A stretch of 64,000 nucleotides of DNA from Austwickia chelonae (GTDB lineage: Bacteria; Actinomycetota; Actinomycetes; Actinomycetales; Dermatophilaceae), in assembly GCF_003391095.1 (NCBI RefSeq), contig NZ_CP031447.1:1488001-1552000 (forward strand), written 5' to 3'. Of the stretch, positions 1 to 8,703 are shown piece after piece. Made by a program: the position numbers and the translations under genes. Numbering within the stretch: the stretch's first letter is position 1; the number at the start of each line of letters is the position of its first letter. Under the pieces are notes generated by a model. That model was given only the letters and a program-made list of their open reading frames with translations. It was not told the origin of the DNA and ran no database searches.

Positions 1-513
1 ATGCTCGGCGCCGGGGTCTTCGGCTTCCTCATCAACCCGCCGATCTCCCTGTTCTACGTCCAGGGGCTCAACCTGACTCCGCTGCACGGGCACACTGCGC
101 TCTTTGGCGTCTACGGGATGCTCGGCATCGGGCTGATGCTCTTCTGCGTCCGCTCACTCATGCCCGGTAGGGAATGGAACGAACGCTGGATCAAGATCGG
201 CTTCTGGTGTCTCAACGGCGGCCTGCTTGCCATGGCCTTGGTCTCGCTGTTGCCCCTGGGGCTCGCCCAGGCCTGGGCTTCCATCGAGCACGGGCTCTGG
301 TACGCCCGCAGCGACACCTTCCTCTACACCCCGGTACTGACCTTCATCCGTTGGCTCCGGGTCCCCGGCGACGTCATCTTCTCGATCGGCGCTGCCGCCA
401 TCGGTGTCTTCATGGTGGGCCTGATCACCGGCCACTCCTTGAAGGACGGTCGAGAGCGAGTCGTCCCCGGATCGAGCGTCGCCCAGTCAGAAGAGACCGG
501 AACGGGTCGATGA
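1..513 (+). CDS. norB: Quinol-dependent nitric oxide reductase (qNor/NorZ type), C-terminal fragment
   Basis: This is the 3' end of a gene that begins before the window, so the first ATG need not be the real start. About 170 residues are visible and they form four or five membrane helices. The stretch LHGHTALFGVYG, with His29 and His31, matches the haem-ligand helix of NorB/NorZ enzymes. The family reduces nitric oxide to nitrous oxide in the cytoplasmic membrane, and the single-subunit form draws electrons from quinol. The last 25 residues are a polar cytoplasmic tail. The next gene lies on the opposite strand only 12 bases away. The qNor subtype is inferred because the quinol-binding N-terminus is outside the window. 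Confidence 0.8.
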   Translation: MLGAGVFGFLINPPISLFYVQGLNLTPLHGHTALFGVYGMLGIGLMLFCVRSLMPGREWNERWIKIGFWCLNGGLLAMALVSLLPLGLAQAWASIEHGLWYARSDTFLYTPVLTFIRWLRVPGDVIFSIGAAAIGVFMVGLITGHSLKDGRERVVPGSSVAQSEETGTGR

Positions 514-525
514 CGTCGACAGCGA

Positions 526-1296
526 TCATGCAGGAGGAATGCCTGAAGGGCTGAGCAGAAGAGCTGGCTCCCGTTCAGAGCGTCGTGGCGTGTCACACGC
601 CGCACCACTGTCGACCGAGGGAACCCTTGCCTGCGAAGCCTTCGACGGGAAACCGCCGCGGAAGATCACGGAGACAGCCACGGTGACCGCCCACAGCGTC
701 CACCAGTACCCGGTCGTCCACGGCGAACCCATCAGATCGGCGTCGATCCACAGGTCGAAAGGAACCATGAGGAGACATACCGGGAAGACCCACCGTCCGA
801 TCAGGTCCTGGATCTCCTTGAACGACCGGTGCCGGACGGCGGTGATGACCGCGATCGTCGAGACGACGGCCAAGGCCACGATCATCACGACCAAGGTCAA
901 CGGAAGGCCCATCAAGGTGTCCACCACGTTCAGCCACAGCATCTCAGGATCTTCCTGGGTGTAGCCGGCGATCGTGGCCAGCACGCAGACCGTCAAGGCG
1001 ATCAGCGAACCAGCGCCGAAAGCTCTCCGGGCCTGCACCGAATCCCCGGCGAACAGGCGCTCCAATGCCGGGATCTTCGCAGCGAAGAGCATCTCGAAGA
1101 GCATCAGGTCCGTCGACCAGAAGCTGGCCAGGTCTCCCACGGCGAACGACAGGTCCTCGAGATCGCCGATCGAAGTGAGCCAGCCGTCGACGGCACAGAG
1201 AACGGTGACGACGGCCAAGCTTCCCCAAGAAGCAGCCAGGACGAGCCTGCGGGCCCATGCCGTCCTGGCTGCTTCCTCCGATGTGGTCGTCGTCAT
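526..1296 (-). CDS. Hypothetical six-helix membrane protein
   Basis: A 256-residue protein with about six hydrophobic segments and a polar C-terminal tail of about 50 residues. I recognise no family motif. The start at 1296 (MTTTTSEEA) is preceded by GGTGAA. A second ATG at 1314 would add six residues, and an upstream extension to 1398 looks non-coding. The gene converges on the nitric oxide reductase end. Its proximity may reflect a role in nitrosative stress, but that is only context. The tail is Pro/Arg/Ser-rich and may be poorly ordered. Confidence 0.6.
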   Translation of the reverse strand: MTTTTSEEAARTAWARRLVLAASWGSLAVVTVLCAVDGWLTSIGDLEDLSFAVGDLASFWSTDLMLFEMLFAAKIPALERLFAGDSVQARRAFGAGSLIALTVCVLATIAGYTQEDPEMLWLNVVDTLMGLPLTLVVMIVALAVVSTIAVITAVRHRSFKEIQDLIGRWVFPVCLLMVPFDLWIDADLMGSPWTTGYWWTLWAVTVAVSVIFRGGFPSKASQARVPSVDSGAACDTPRRSEREPALLLSPSGIPPA

Positions 1297-1422
1297 GGCT
1301 TCACCATCGACCATCGACCCGTTCTGCTGATGTCCGGCAGCTGTGCGTGGACTATGAGATCTCCGGGGAGGTCGACCCCACCTCGAGGCCTCGACCACAC
1401 CTTGACCGCAGAGCAGCGCTTC

Positions 1423-2196
1423 TCAGGCCGCTAAGTAGTACGAGACACCGGACAGTAATTTGTTCATGTTGTCGAGCGAAGGAATGTAGCCGCAGACGGC
1501 AAGACGCCCGTCCCCGATCGCGGCATAGGTGTCCAAGGATCCCTCGAGGATCGCGCCGACCGTCGCCACCGAATCGAAGGTCATCCGGGCCCGCGGCGTC
1601 GAGGAGAGCCCCCGGTGCACCTCAAGCACACCGGAGCGCGCATGGACGGTGAGCGCAGGACCGTCGACCACCTCGACCGAGATGTCGCCGTCGACCATCC
1701 GGGCCGCATTGGCGCGTCCGCGCTCATCGAGATTCGCCACCGGGGCGATCGAGTAAAAAGCGATATACGCCGACAGGATCCACGAGATCCGCCTCTCCTC
1801 AGCGGAGAGCATCGACCGGTCGAGCGGACGCAACAAAGCCTCCAACCTCCCGGTCAACAGGGGGAGATCCTTCCGCAGGAAAGCCATCCGAGAAAAACCT
1901 CGGACCGGCAAGGGAAAACCCTCCCCGGCAATCACCCGATTGAAATGACGCGCAGACACGAAAGTCAAGGTCACATCGTCGTGCCCCGCTGGACACCTCC
2001 CCGACCGGGGGCCGGTCGACGCCCGACCATCGGTGAAGGTCAACGACAAAGGAGTGATCCCCGGCACCCGGAAAGTGACCCTCGTGTGCGCGCCACGCAC
2101 CATCTCCGCAGCTCGAGCATCCAAGGACACCAGGTCCTCCAACGCCCGGAGAACTGCATGAAGGTTCACTGCGGCCTGCACCCGACTGTCGATCAT
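1423..2196 (-). CDS. Hypothetical protein, possibly SCP2-like lipid-binding fold
   Basis: A 257-residue soluble protein. The start at 2196 is chosen because a strong Shine-Dalgarno (GAGGAGGGG) sits four bases upstream; the longer reading frame to 2289 lacks one. Residues about 40-75 and the last 90 residues (GVLEVHRGL, ARMTFDSVATVGAILEGSLD, GDGRLAVCGYIPSLDNMNKL) resemble the SCP2 sterol-carrier pattern, in which a hydrophobic tunnel binds lipids or hydrophobic ligands. That assignment is by pattern only. The gene is transcribed divergently from the ornithine-degradation cluster and shares its 282-base control region, so it may be co-regulated. No catalytic residues can be named. Confidence 0.55.
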   Translation of the reverse strand: MIDSRVQAAVNLHAVLRALEDLVSLDARAAEMVRGAHTRVTFRVPGITPLSLTFTDGRASTGPRSGRCPAGHDDVTLTFVSARHFNRVIAGEGFPLPVRGFSRMAFLRKDLPLLTGRLEALLRPLDRSMLSAEERRISWILSAYIAFYSIAPVANLDERGRANAARMVDGDISVEVVDGPALTVHARSGVLEVHRGLSSTPRARMTFDSVATVGAILEGSLDTYAAIGDGRLAVCGYIPSLDNMNKLLSGVSYYLAA

Positions 2197-2377
2197 CGGT
2201 CCCCTCCTCGGCGAGACCACGGATTTGTCACCGCGGACACAGCCGACGCTAGTCATCGCGTGAGCCAATACTGCGACGACACGAATCAATTACTTGTACA
2301 GATTTCGCCGATTCCTCACCCGGTGCGCTCGAAATAGCTACCGTGTGATTCATAAGAGGGAGGGCTCTTCTCACAGC

Positions 2378-2404
2378 CCGCCGCATCATCACCGGATGCG
2401 GCGG
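2378..2404 (+). promoter_or_regulatory. Perfect hairpin in the leader of the ornithine cluster
   Basis: Arms CCGCCGCATC (2378-2387) and GATGCGGCGG (2395-2404) are exact complements around a seven-base loop, followed by TTTCGC. It lies between divergent genes and 74 bases before ord, so it does not end an upstream gene. A leader attenuator or RNA stability element is a plausible reading. A second, weaker stem follows near 2435-2455. Confidence 0.45.
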
Positions 2405-2478
2405 TTTCGCGTGCGCCGTCGCACTACAGGAGCGGGCGTCACTGCGTCCGCCGCGCACCAGAGAAGGAGCGATACACG

Positions 2479-3519
2479 ATGTCCACCATTCGCGTCGTGC
2501 AGTGGGGCCTCGGAGCCATGGGTAGCGGGATGGCCCGTCTGATCCTCGACAAAGAAGGGCTCGAACTCGTCGGGGGAATCGACACCCGGCCCGCATACGT
2601 CGGACGTGACCTCGGCGAGGTTCTCGGCGCAGACCGCGAACTCGGCATCAAGGTTACCGACGACCCCGGCAGCGTGCTGCACCGTGGCTCGGTCGACTGC
2701 GTCGTCATCGCCACCACATCCTGGGTGTCCGAGCAGATGGACGACCTGCGGACCATATTGCGCTCAGGGATCAACTGCGTCTCCATCGCCGAAGAAATGG
2801 CCTCGCCAGAGGCACAGAACCCCGAACTCGCCGCTGAGCTGGACGATCTCGCCAAAGCTCACGGAGTGACCCTGCTGGGCACCGGAGTGAACCCCGGCCT
2901 CTCCATGGACCTACTGGTCGTCGCGCTGACCGCAGGATGCCACCAGGTCACCTCGGTCGAAGCTCGTAGGGTCAACGACCTCTCCCCGTACGGGCCCACC
3001 GTGATGCGCACCCAAGGCGTCGGACTCACCCCCGAAGAATTCGCCGAAGGCGTCGAGAACGGCAGCGTCGACGGACACATCGGCTTCCCCGAATCGGCCC
3101 GGATGATCTCCGACGCCCTTGGCCTGGGGATCGACCGGATCGAACAACGCCGAGAAGCCATCGTGTCCACCGTCCGTCGTGAAACGCCCCATGTCGTCGT
3201 GGAACCAGGCATGGTCGCCGGCTGTAAACAAACCCTCCTGGGCTACCGCGGCGCCGAACTCGTCCTCACCCTCGTCCACCCCCAACAGGTGCTCCCCGAA
3301 CTCGAAGGGCAAGGCACCGGCGACTACATCACCATCAAAGGCGTCCCGGAGATCAACATGCAGATCACCCCCGAATATGCCGGGGGAACCGCCACCAAGG
3401 GCATCGCCGTCAACTCCATCCCGCGTGTCGTCGAGGCCGCACCGGGTCTGAAGAACATGCTCGACCTACCGGTCCCCGCCGCACTCATGGGTGCCACGGC
3501 CTACCGACGTCGCGTCTGA
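2479..3519 (+). CDS. ord: 2,4-diaminopentanoate dehydrogenase
   Basis: A 346-residue NAD(P)-dependent oxidoreductase of the dihydrodipicolinate-reductase-like fold. The nucleotide-binding glycine motif GLGAMGSGMAR is at residues 10-20. In ornithine fermentation Ord oxidatively deaminates 2,4-diaminopentanoate to 2-amino-4-oxopentanoate and ammonia. The name rests on overall family resemblance and on position as the first gene of a cluster with both ornithine aminomutase subunits, the same order as in clostridia. The start is preceded by AGAAGGAG at ten bases. In the clostridial clusters ortA and ortB follow ord, but here oraS follows after 51 bases. Homologous dehydrogenases can act on related diamino acids, so the exact substrate is inferred from neighbours. 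Confidence 0.85.
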   Translation: MSTIRVVQWGLGAMGSGMARLILDKEGLELVGGIDTRPAYVGRDLGEVLGADRELGIKVTDDPGSVLHRGSVDCVVIATTSWVSEQMDDLRTILRSGINCVSIAEEMASPEAQNPELAAELDDLAKAHGVTLLGTGVNPGLSMDLLVVALTAGCHQVTSVEARRVNDLSPYGPTVMRTQGVGLTPEEFAEGVENGSVDGHIGFPESARMISDALGLGIDRIEQRREAIVSTVRRETPHVVVEPGMVAGCKQTLLGYRGAELVLTLVHPQQVLPELEGQGTGDYITIKGVPEINMQITPEYAGGTATKGIAVNSIPRVVEAAPGLKNMLDLPVPAALMGATAYRRRV

Positions 3520-3570
3520 CCACGCACCACGGCACCCGCCCGCCAACCCTTCCCGAGAAGAGGTGTCCCT

Positions 3571-3948
3571 GTGACCGACATGACTGCCCGGATGGCTGCC
3601 TACGAGGCACGTCGTGCCGAGTTCTCCGGCCTGAGCGATGACGAACTCAAAGAACGTTTCTGGCAACTTGCCGGTGAACTCGTCACTCCCATGGTCGAAC
3701 TGGCCCGGACGCACACCAGCCCGTCGATCGAACGTTCCGTGCTCCTACGGATGGGGATCGACAGCGTCAGCAGCCACGCCGTCATCGACCGGATCGCCGA
3801 CGCCGGACTCCTCGGGAAGGGCGCAGGCCACGTGCTGGTACGCCTCGCCCACCGCGAAAACATCGACCTGCGCACCGCCGCCCGGCTCATCACCGAGGAC
3901 GGAAGCTGCCTGAACGGCCTGTTCCCCACCGCAGGAGGCACCCGATGA
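3571..3948 (+). CDS. oraS: D-ornithine 4,5-aminomutase, small subunit
   Basis: A 125-residue protein, close to the roughly 120 residues of characterised OraS. The segment SPSIERSVLLRMGIDS (about 50-65) is the family signature. OraS pairs with OraE to form the adenosylcobalamin- and PLP-dependent aminomutase that moves the delta-amino group of D-ornithine to give 2,4-diaminopentanoate. The GTG start has AGAAGAGG seven bases upstream. The stop overlaps the oraE start (ATGA), so the two subunits are translationally coupled, as expected for a fixed-ratio complex. Confidence 0.9.
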   Translation: MTDMTARMAAYEARRAEFSGLSDDELKERFWQLAGELVTPMVELARTHTSPSIERSVLLRMGIDSVSSHAVIDRIADAGLLGKGAGHVLVRLAHRENIDLRTAARLITEDGSCLNGLFPTAGGTR

Positions 3949-6239
3949 GCACCACCTTCGGGCCATTGGAGCCCAACACCAAACTCGACGTCGACAGCCT
4001 GATGGAAGGCCTGGCGAGCTACCGTCCCCGCCGCAAGGGATGGACCTGGCGACGGGTACCAGCCAAAGGTGTCGCCATGGGGCCCTTCCACTTCCGCGAC
4101 GCAGCCCAGCCGCTGAAGAACTCCCTCGGGCTGCCCGCCAGCAAGTACTTCGACGGCATCGACCCTCAGCCGAAGTGCGTGGTCACCACCGAGATCGCCT
4201 CCGGACGTTTCGAGGACGACGTCCGCAGGATGCGGATGGCGGCTTGGCACGGTGCCGACCACCTCATGGTCATCCGCACCACCGGCCAGTCCCATATCGA
4301 CGGTCTCCTCGAAGGAACCCCCGAGGGCATCGGCGGAGTACCCATCACCCGTAAGCAGATCCGGGCCTCCCGCAAAGCCTGTGACGCCATCGAGGACGAA
4401 GTCGGCCGCCCCATCAACTTCCACTCCTATGTCTCCGGAGTCGCCGGTCCCGAGGTGGCGGTCCTCTTCGCCGAGGAAGGCGTCAACGGCGCCCACCAGG
4501 ACCCGCAGTACAACGTGCTCTACCGCAATGTGAACATGTACCGCAGCTTCGTTGACGCCGCCGAAGCCAAACGGGTGATGTGCGGAGCCGGCATCCTCCA
4601 GATCGACGGCGCCCACAACGCCAATGCCACCGCCAAGGCCGGCTGGCTCGTCATGCCCGAGCTGATGGTGCAACACGGCCTGAACACCGCGTTCTCCGTA
4701 GCGGTCGGTATGGACAAAGGCCTCATCGGGCTGTCCACCGTCCCACCGAACTCGCCTCCGGCACCGAAACTCTGGTTCGACCTGCCCTACGCCATCGCCC
4801 TGCGCGACGTCTTCTCCGAGTACAAGATGCGGGCCCAACAGAACACCCGCTACATCGAGGCCGATATCGAAGAAGCCGTCCGTACTCACACCGTCGACAC
4901 CCTCATATCGATGTTGACCAGTGCGGATATCCAGTCCACCATCACCCCGGACGAGGGGCGAAATGTCCCCTGGCACTACAACAACATCCGCGGCCTACAG
5001 ACCGTCAAACAAACCTGGTCAGCACTCGACGGAATCAACGACCTGGTCTCCCTGCGCGCCGAAGGCCCGCTCCCGGAAATGGTGCGAGACATCAAGGAAC
5101 GCGCGCTCGCCTTCCTCGCCGAGGTCGTCGCCGACGGTGGCTACTTCGCCGCCGTCGAAAAGGGTTTCTTCGTCGACTCCGCCAAATATCCCGAACGTCA
5201 CGGTGACGGCATCGCTCGGGCGGCCGACGGCGGAGTGGGCGCCGGATCCATCATCGAACGTGATGACGACTACTGGGCTCCGGTCTGTGACCATTTCGGG
5301 AACAGCCGCCCGCCGCTCGACCTGCTCGTCGAAAGGGGAGTACCCACCGGAGCGGACGCCGCGCCCTGCGTCGCCATCGACGGCTGCACCTTGTGCGATC
5401 CAGACAAGATCGTCTTCATCGACGAACTCGACGAGCAGGACAACGCCGATACCCGGTTGGCGGCCACCGCACCGTACCGGTCCGGTGAGCTGATCCGCCC
5501 AGAGGCCGAGTGGTCCGGCGACGGGACGGTACTGGTCCAGTTCTTCGTGGCCCAGCCCGAGGAGGTCGCCGAGGTCTACGCCGTGGAGATGGCCAAACGG
5601 ATGGGACTCGACGACCCCGTCGTGGTCAACATCCAGGTGATGCAGGCGTCCGAAGGCTGCTTCGTGGAGGTCAAGGGGAAGGTCCTGTTCGACATCCGCC
5701 GGGATTCGCTGACCATCCCGGTCAAGGAGATCCGTCTGCCCGAGGACGAATTGCGGGAGGAGGTCTCCGCCCGACAGCTGACCGTCGTCGCGGCCACCGT
5801 CGGTGAGGACGAGCACAGCGTGGGCCTGCGGGAGATCCTCGACATCAAACATGGCGGCATCGAGAAGTACGGGGTGGCCTACCACTACTTGGGGACGTCG
5901 GTGCCTCTGGCGAAACTGGTCGATGCGGCCATCGAGACCGGATCCGATGCCATCCTCATCTCCACGATCATCAGCCACAACGACATCCACCGGCAGATGA
6001 TGCGCAAGCTCGCCGAACTGTGCGTGGAGAAAGGCGTCCGCGACCGTTTCGTCCTGGTCGCCGGCGGCACTCAGGTCAACCGGGAGATGGCTGCCGAGAC
6101 TGGGCTCGATGCCACCTTCGGGCGGGGCACCAAGGGCATCGACGTGGTCGACGCCATGGTGAAGGCCCTCCGGCTGCGTGGAACAGGCTCCGTGAACGGC
6201 TCGATCCCGGTGAGCGCGAGCGCCGACGGAGCCCTATGA
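3945..6239 (+). CDS. oraE: D-ornithine 4,5-aminomutase, large B12/PLP-binding subunit
   Basis: A 764-residue catalytic subunit. The N-terminal 500-odd residues form the TIM-barrel part. The C-terminal Rossmann domain carries the base-off B12 motif DxHxxG as Asp622-Glu-His624-Ser-Val-Gly627, with the companion Ser (GTSVPLA) and Gly-Gly (VLVAGGTQ) elements. Lys635 (DIKHGG) lies 11 residues after the cobalt-ligating His. This is the same spacing as His618 and Lys629 of the Clostridium sticklandii enzyme, where Lys629 holds PLP, so both cofactor residues are conserved. The enzyme uses an adenosyl radical to shift the amino group of D-ornithine. The stop overlaps the next start (ATGA). Third-position use changes from C-rich in the first two thirds to G-rich after about 5470. 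Confidence 0.93.
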   Translation: MSTTFGPLEPNTKLDVDSLMEGLASYRPRRKGWTWRRVPAKGVAMGPFHFRDAAQPLKNSLGLPASKYFDGIDPQPKCVVTTEIASGRFEDDVRRMRMAAWHGADHLMVIRTTGQSHIDGLLEGTPEGIGGVPITRKQIRASRKACDAIEDEVGRPINFHSYVSGVAGPEVAVLFAEEGVNGAHQDPQYNVLYRNVNMYRSFVDAAEAKRVMCGAGILQIDGAHNANATAKAGWLVMPELMVQHGLNTAFSVAVGMDKGLIGLSTVPPNSPPAPKLWFDLPYAIALRDVFSEYKMRAQQNTRYIEADIEEAVRTHTVDTLISMLTSADIQSTITPDEGRNVPWHYNNIRGLQTVKQTWSALDGINDLVSLRAEGPLPEMVRDIKERALAFLAEVVADGGYFAAVEKGFFVDSAKYPERHGDGIARAADGGVGAGSIIERDDDYWAPVCDHFGNSRPPLDLLVERGVPTGADAAPCVAIDGCTLCDPDKIVFIDELDEQDNADTRLAATAPYRSGELIRPEAEWSGDGTVLVQFFVAQPEEVAEVYAVEMAKRMGLDDPVVVNIQVMQASEGCFVEVKGKVLFDIRRDSLTIPVKEIRLPEDELREEVSARQLTVVAATVGEDEHSVGLREILDIKHGGIEKYGVAYHYLGTSVPLAKLVDAAIETGSDAILISTIISHNDIHRQMMRKLAELCVEKGVRDRFVLVAGGTQVNREMAAETGLDATFGRGTKGIDVVDAMVKALRLRGTGSVNGSIPVSASADGAL

Positions 6240-7594
6240 ACGCCGGTCGGGCCGATGTGGTCACCGTCGAGGTGGGCAGCACGATCACGAAGGTGAATGC
6301 TTTCGCCCACCGCGACGGGGCTCTGGAGCAGGTCGGCCAGGGTTTTGCGCCGACGAGCGTGGCCGAGGGCGATGTCGGGGTCGGGGTCTCTGCGGCTCGG
6401 GAGGATCTGCGTCGTCGTCATGACGTCGATGTCGTTGGGGTGGAGACTCACGTGAATTCGTCCGCTGCCGGTGGGCTGCGGATGAGCGTGCACGGCTTGA
6501 CCGCGAGTATGACGACCCGTGCCGCCCGGGAGGCTTCCCTGGGTGCGGGGGCCATCGTCGGCCAGGTGACCGCAGGCCGATTGACCTCGTATGATTTAGC
6601 CGATCTGCATGCTTTGAAGCCCAATATCGTTCTGCTCGCCGGCGGGGTGGATTACGGGGAGCGGGACATCGTGATCGCCAATGCCCGGGATCTGGCGGCT
6701 GCCTTGGGGGAGTCGTCGGAACATCCGCCGGTGGTCTACGCCGGGAATGTGGCTGCGCGTCCGGCGGTGACGGAGACCTTCGCCGAGCACAGCGTCCGGG
6801 TCCTGATCGCGGACAATGTCTTCCCGGATGTCGACGTATTGCATGTGGATCCGCTGCGCGTGCTGATCCATGACGTCTTCAGCGAGCACATCGTGCATGC
6901 GCCGGGGATGGGTGCCTTGGCCGAACTCACCGAGGCGGAGGTCCTGCCTACTCCGGGGGCGGTCCTGATGGCGGCGGAGAGATTCGCCGAAGCCGTCGGG
7001 GACGTCCTGGTGGTCGATGTGGGGGGTGCCACCACGGATGTGCACTCGGTGACCGACGGTTCGCCGGAATTGGCCGGTGCCGTGGTGGAGCCCGAGCCAC
7101 GAGCGAAGCGGACCGTCGAGGGTGATCTCGGGGTGTACGTGAACGCGAGGACGGTCGCTCAGGCCTCCGGCGAAGCCGATTGGGCTGAACGTCTGGAGGC
7201 GCTGACCGCGATGCCGGGCACCGATCGGGAGCGGGCATTGACCCGTTGGCTGGCCGAACGGGCGGTGGAGACCGGGATCCGTCGGCATGCGGGCACCTTG
7301 ACCGATATCTACACGCCGACCGGGAAACGCCAGGTCGTCCGGGGGAAGGATCTGACAGCGGTGCGGTGGGTGGTGGCCACCGGGGGTGCCTTGACGAAGG
7401 TTCCTGGTGCTGCGGGCATCCTGCGTGCGGTGTGTGCCGGGCCGGGACGTCACCTGCTGCCGCCGGTGGAGGCCCATCTGCTGGTGGACGACCGCTACCG
7501 TTTCTCCGCCCTGGGGACCTTGGCCCGGGCTTATCCCGACGAGGTGAGCAGGACACTGCGCAGGTGGGCGGACTCCTTCGACGAAGGCCGGTGA
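6236..7594 (+). CDS. MutL-family ATPase of the ornithine aminomutase cluster (Or-4-like)
   Basis: A 452-residue protein of the glutamate mutase MutL family. The start at 6236 overlaps the oraE stop; the open frame continues upstream but only inside oraE. It shows the ASKHA (actin/hexokinase-like) ATPase layout: a first phosphate loop VEVGSTITKVNAF near residues 10-22, a second loop VVDVGGATTDVHS in the middle, and an adenosine-type motif VATGGALTKVPGA late. MutL-like proteins accompany B12-dependent aminomutases and carbon-skeleton mutases. They are thought to act as reactivating chaperones that exchange damaged cobalamin, but this is not firmly proven for ornithine aminomutase. The equivalent clostridial gene also sits between oraE and the racemase. 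Confidence 0.85.
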   Translation: MNAGRADVVTVEVGSTITKVNAFAHRDGALEQVGQGFAPTSVAEGDVGVGVSAAREDLRRRHDVDVVGVETHVNSSAAGGLRMSVHGLTASMTTRAAREASLGAGAIVGQVTAGRLTSYDLADLHALKPNIVLLAGGVDYGERDIVIANARDLAAALGESSEHPPVVYAGNVAARPAVTETFAEHSVRVLIADNVFPDVDVLHVDPLRVLIHDVFSEHIVHAPGMGALAELTEAEVLPTPGAVLMAAERFAEAVGDVLVVDVGGATTDVHSVTDGSPELAGAVVEPEPRAKRTVEGDLGVYVNARTVAQASGEADWAERLEALTAMPGTDRERALTRWLAERAVETGIRRHAGTLTDIYTPTGKRQVVRGKDLTAVRWVVATGGALTKVPGAAGILRAVCAGPGRHLLPPVEAHLLVDDRYRFSALGTLARAYPDEVSRTLRRWADSFDEGR

Positions 7595-7600
7595 ATTCAC

Positions 7601-8680
7601 ATGTACCTGCGGACGCCCCGTCTGGAGATCCATCCGGATCGCATCACGGAGAATGCCCGCGCCGTGGTGGGTCTGTGCCGGGCTCACGGGGCCCGGGTGG
7701 CCGGGGTCGCGAAGGTGACCTGTGCGCACCCTGCGGTGGTCCGGGCCTTGGTGGACGGTGGCGTCGACGAGTTGGCCGACAGCCGGATCCTGAATCTGAT
7801 GGGGTTGGCCGGATTGGGCACTGGCCTGCCTCAGATGTTGCTACGGATCCCGTCGCCGTCGTCGGTTCCGGATGTGGTCCGGTGCGCGGACATCACGTTG
7901 AACTCCAGCCTGTCGACCTTGCGGATCCTGTCCGAGGCGGCCGGTCAGGCGGGAACCCGGCATGGGGTCGTCGTGATGGTCGACATCGGCGACCTGCGGG
8001 AGGGGGTATGGCCTGATCGTGCGGTCGAACTGGTCACCGAGGCGGCTCGGCTGCCCCACGTGGATCTGTTGGGTCTGGGGGCGAACCTGGCCTGTTACGG
8101 CGGGGTGATTCCCAGCGTGGAGAACATGCTCGGGCTGATCTCGGTGCGAGATGCCTGCCGTGCGGCGACCGGGTTGGAGCTGGGCACGCTCTCGGGCGGT
8201 AATTCCTCGAGTCTTCCGTTGCTGGCCAGCGGGAAGATGCCGAAGGAGATCAACCATTTCCGGATCGGTGAGTCGATCGTGCTGGGGCGGAATGTCCTCG
8301 ACCGCAGCCCGTGGCCTTCGACCCGGCAGGACACGGTGCGGCTCGTCGGGGAGATCGTCGAGTTGGAGCGGAAGCCGAGCGTGCCGATCGGCGATCGGGG
8401 ACAGAATGCCTTCGGGGAGTGCCCGGAGTTCCCGGACCGGGGGACCCGGCTGCGCGCGATCGTGAACATCGGCCGCCAGGACGCTGCGATCGACGGGTTG
8501 ACTCCGCAGGACGAGGGCATTCTGATCGTCGGGGCCAGCAGCGACCATCTCATCCTCGACGTGGAGGACGCCGTCGGTGAGATCCGGTTGGGCGGGCCGG
8601 TGGGTTTCTGGCCGTCTTATGCCGCATTGCTGGCGTTGTCGACGTCCCATTACGTCCAGAAGGTGGCCCTACGCGGCTGA
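7601..8680 (+). CDS. orr: Ornithine racemase (alanine-racemase-fold, PLP)
   Basis: A 359-residue protein with an alanine-racemase N-terminal fold. The PLP lysine is Lys38 in GVAKVTCAHP, which differs from the AIKADGYGHG motif of true alanine racemase next door and resembles the clostridial ornithine racemase. It would convert L-ornithine to the D-form required by OraSE. It starts six bases after the previous gene. The ATG is preceded by GGCCGG and little else, so translation probably depends on coupling. Substrate specificity is inferred from gene context; other members of the group act on different amino acids. Confidence 0.82.
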   Translation: MYLRTPRLEIHPDRITENARAVVGLCRAHGARVAGVAKVTCAHPAVVRALVDGGVDELADSRILNLMGLAGLGTGLPQMLLRIPSPSSVPDVVRCADITLNSSLSTLRILSEAAGQAGTRHGVVVMVDIGDLREGVWPDRAVELVTEAARLPHVDLLGLGANLACYGGVIPSVENMLGLISVRDACRAATGLELGTLSGGNSSSLPLLASGKMPKEINHFRIGESIVLGRNVLDRSPWPSTRQDTVRLVGEIVELERKPSVPIGDRGQNAFGECPEFPDRGTRLRAIVNIGRQDAAIDGLTPQDEGILIVGASSDHLILDVEDAVGEIRLGGPVGFWPSYAALLALSTSHYVQKVALRG

Positions 8681-8690
8681 AACTGACATC

Positions 8691-8703
8691 TAGGGTGGTC
8701 ATC
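8691..8703 (+). promoter_or_regulatory. Leaderless-type promoter -10 box of alr
   Basis: TAGGGT at 8691-8696 is followed by seven bases and then ATG at 8704. It suggests that alr has its own promoter besides any read-through from the ornithine genes. Confidence 0.5.

Noticed and set aside
2197-2478. Cobalamin riboswitch before the B12-dependent cluster
   Set aside because: I looked for the conserved B12-box and its companion loops and found only unrelated GC-rich hairpins.
3600-4976. A 458-residue minus-strand frame over oraS and oraE
   Set aside because: It lies opposite two confidently identified genes and shows no family pattern.
6596-7729. A 377-residue minus-strand frame over the MutL-like gene
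   Set aside because: Composition is typical of an antisense shadow (His/Arg/Gln/Pro-rich), with no start signal.
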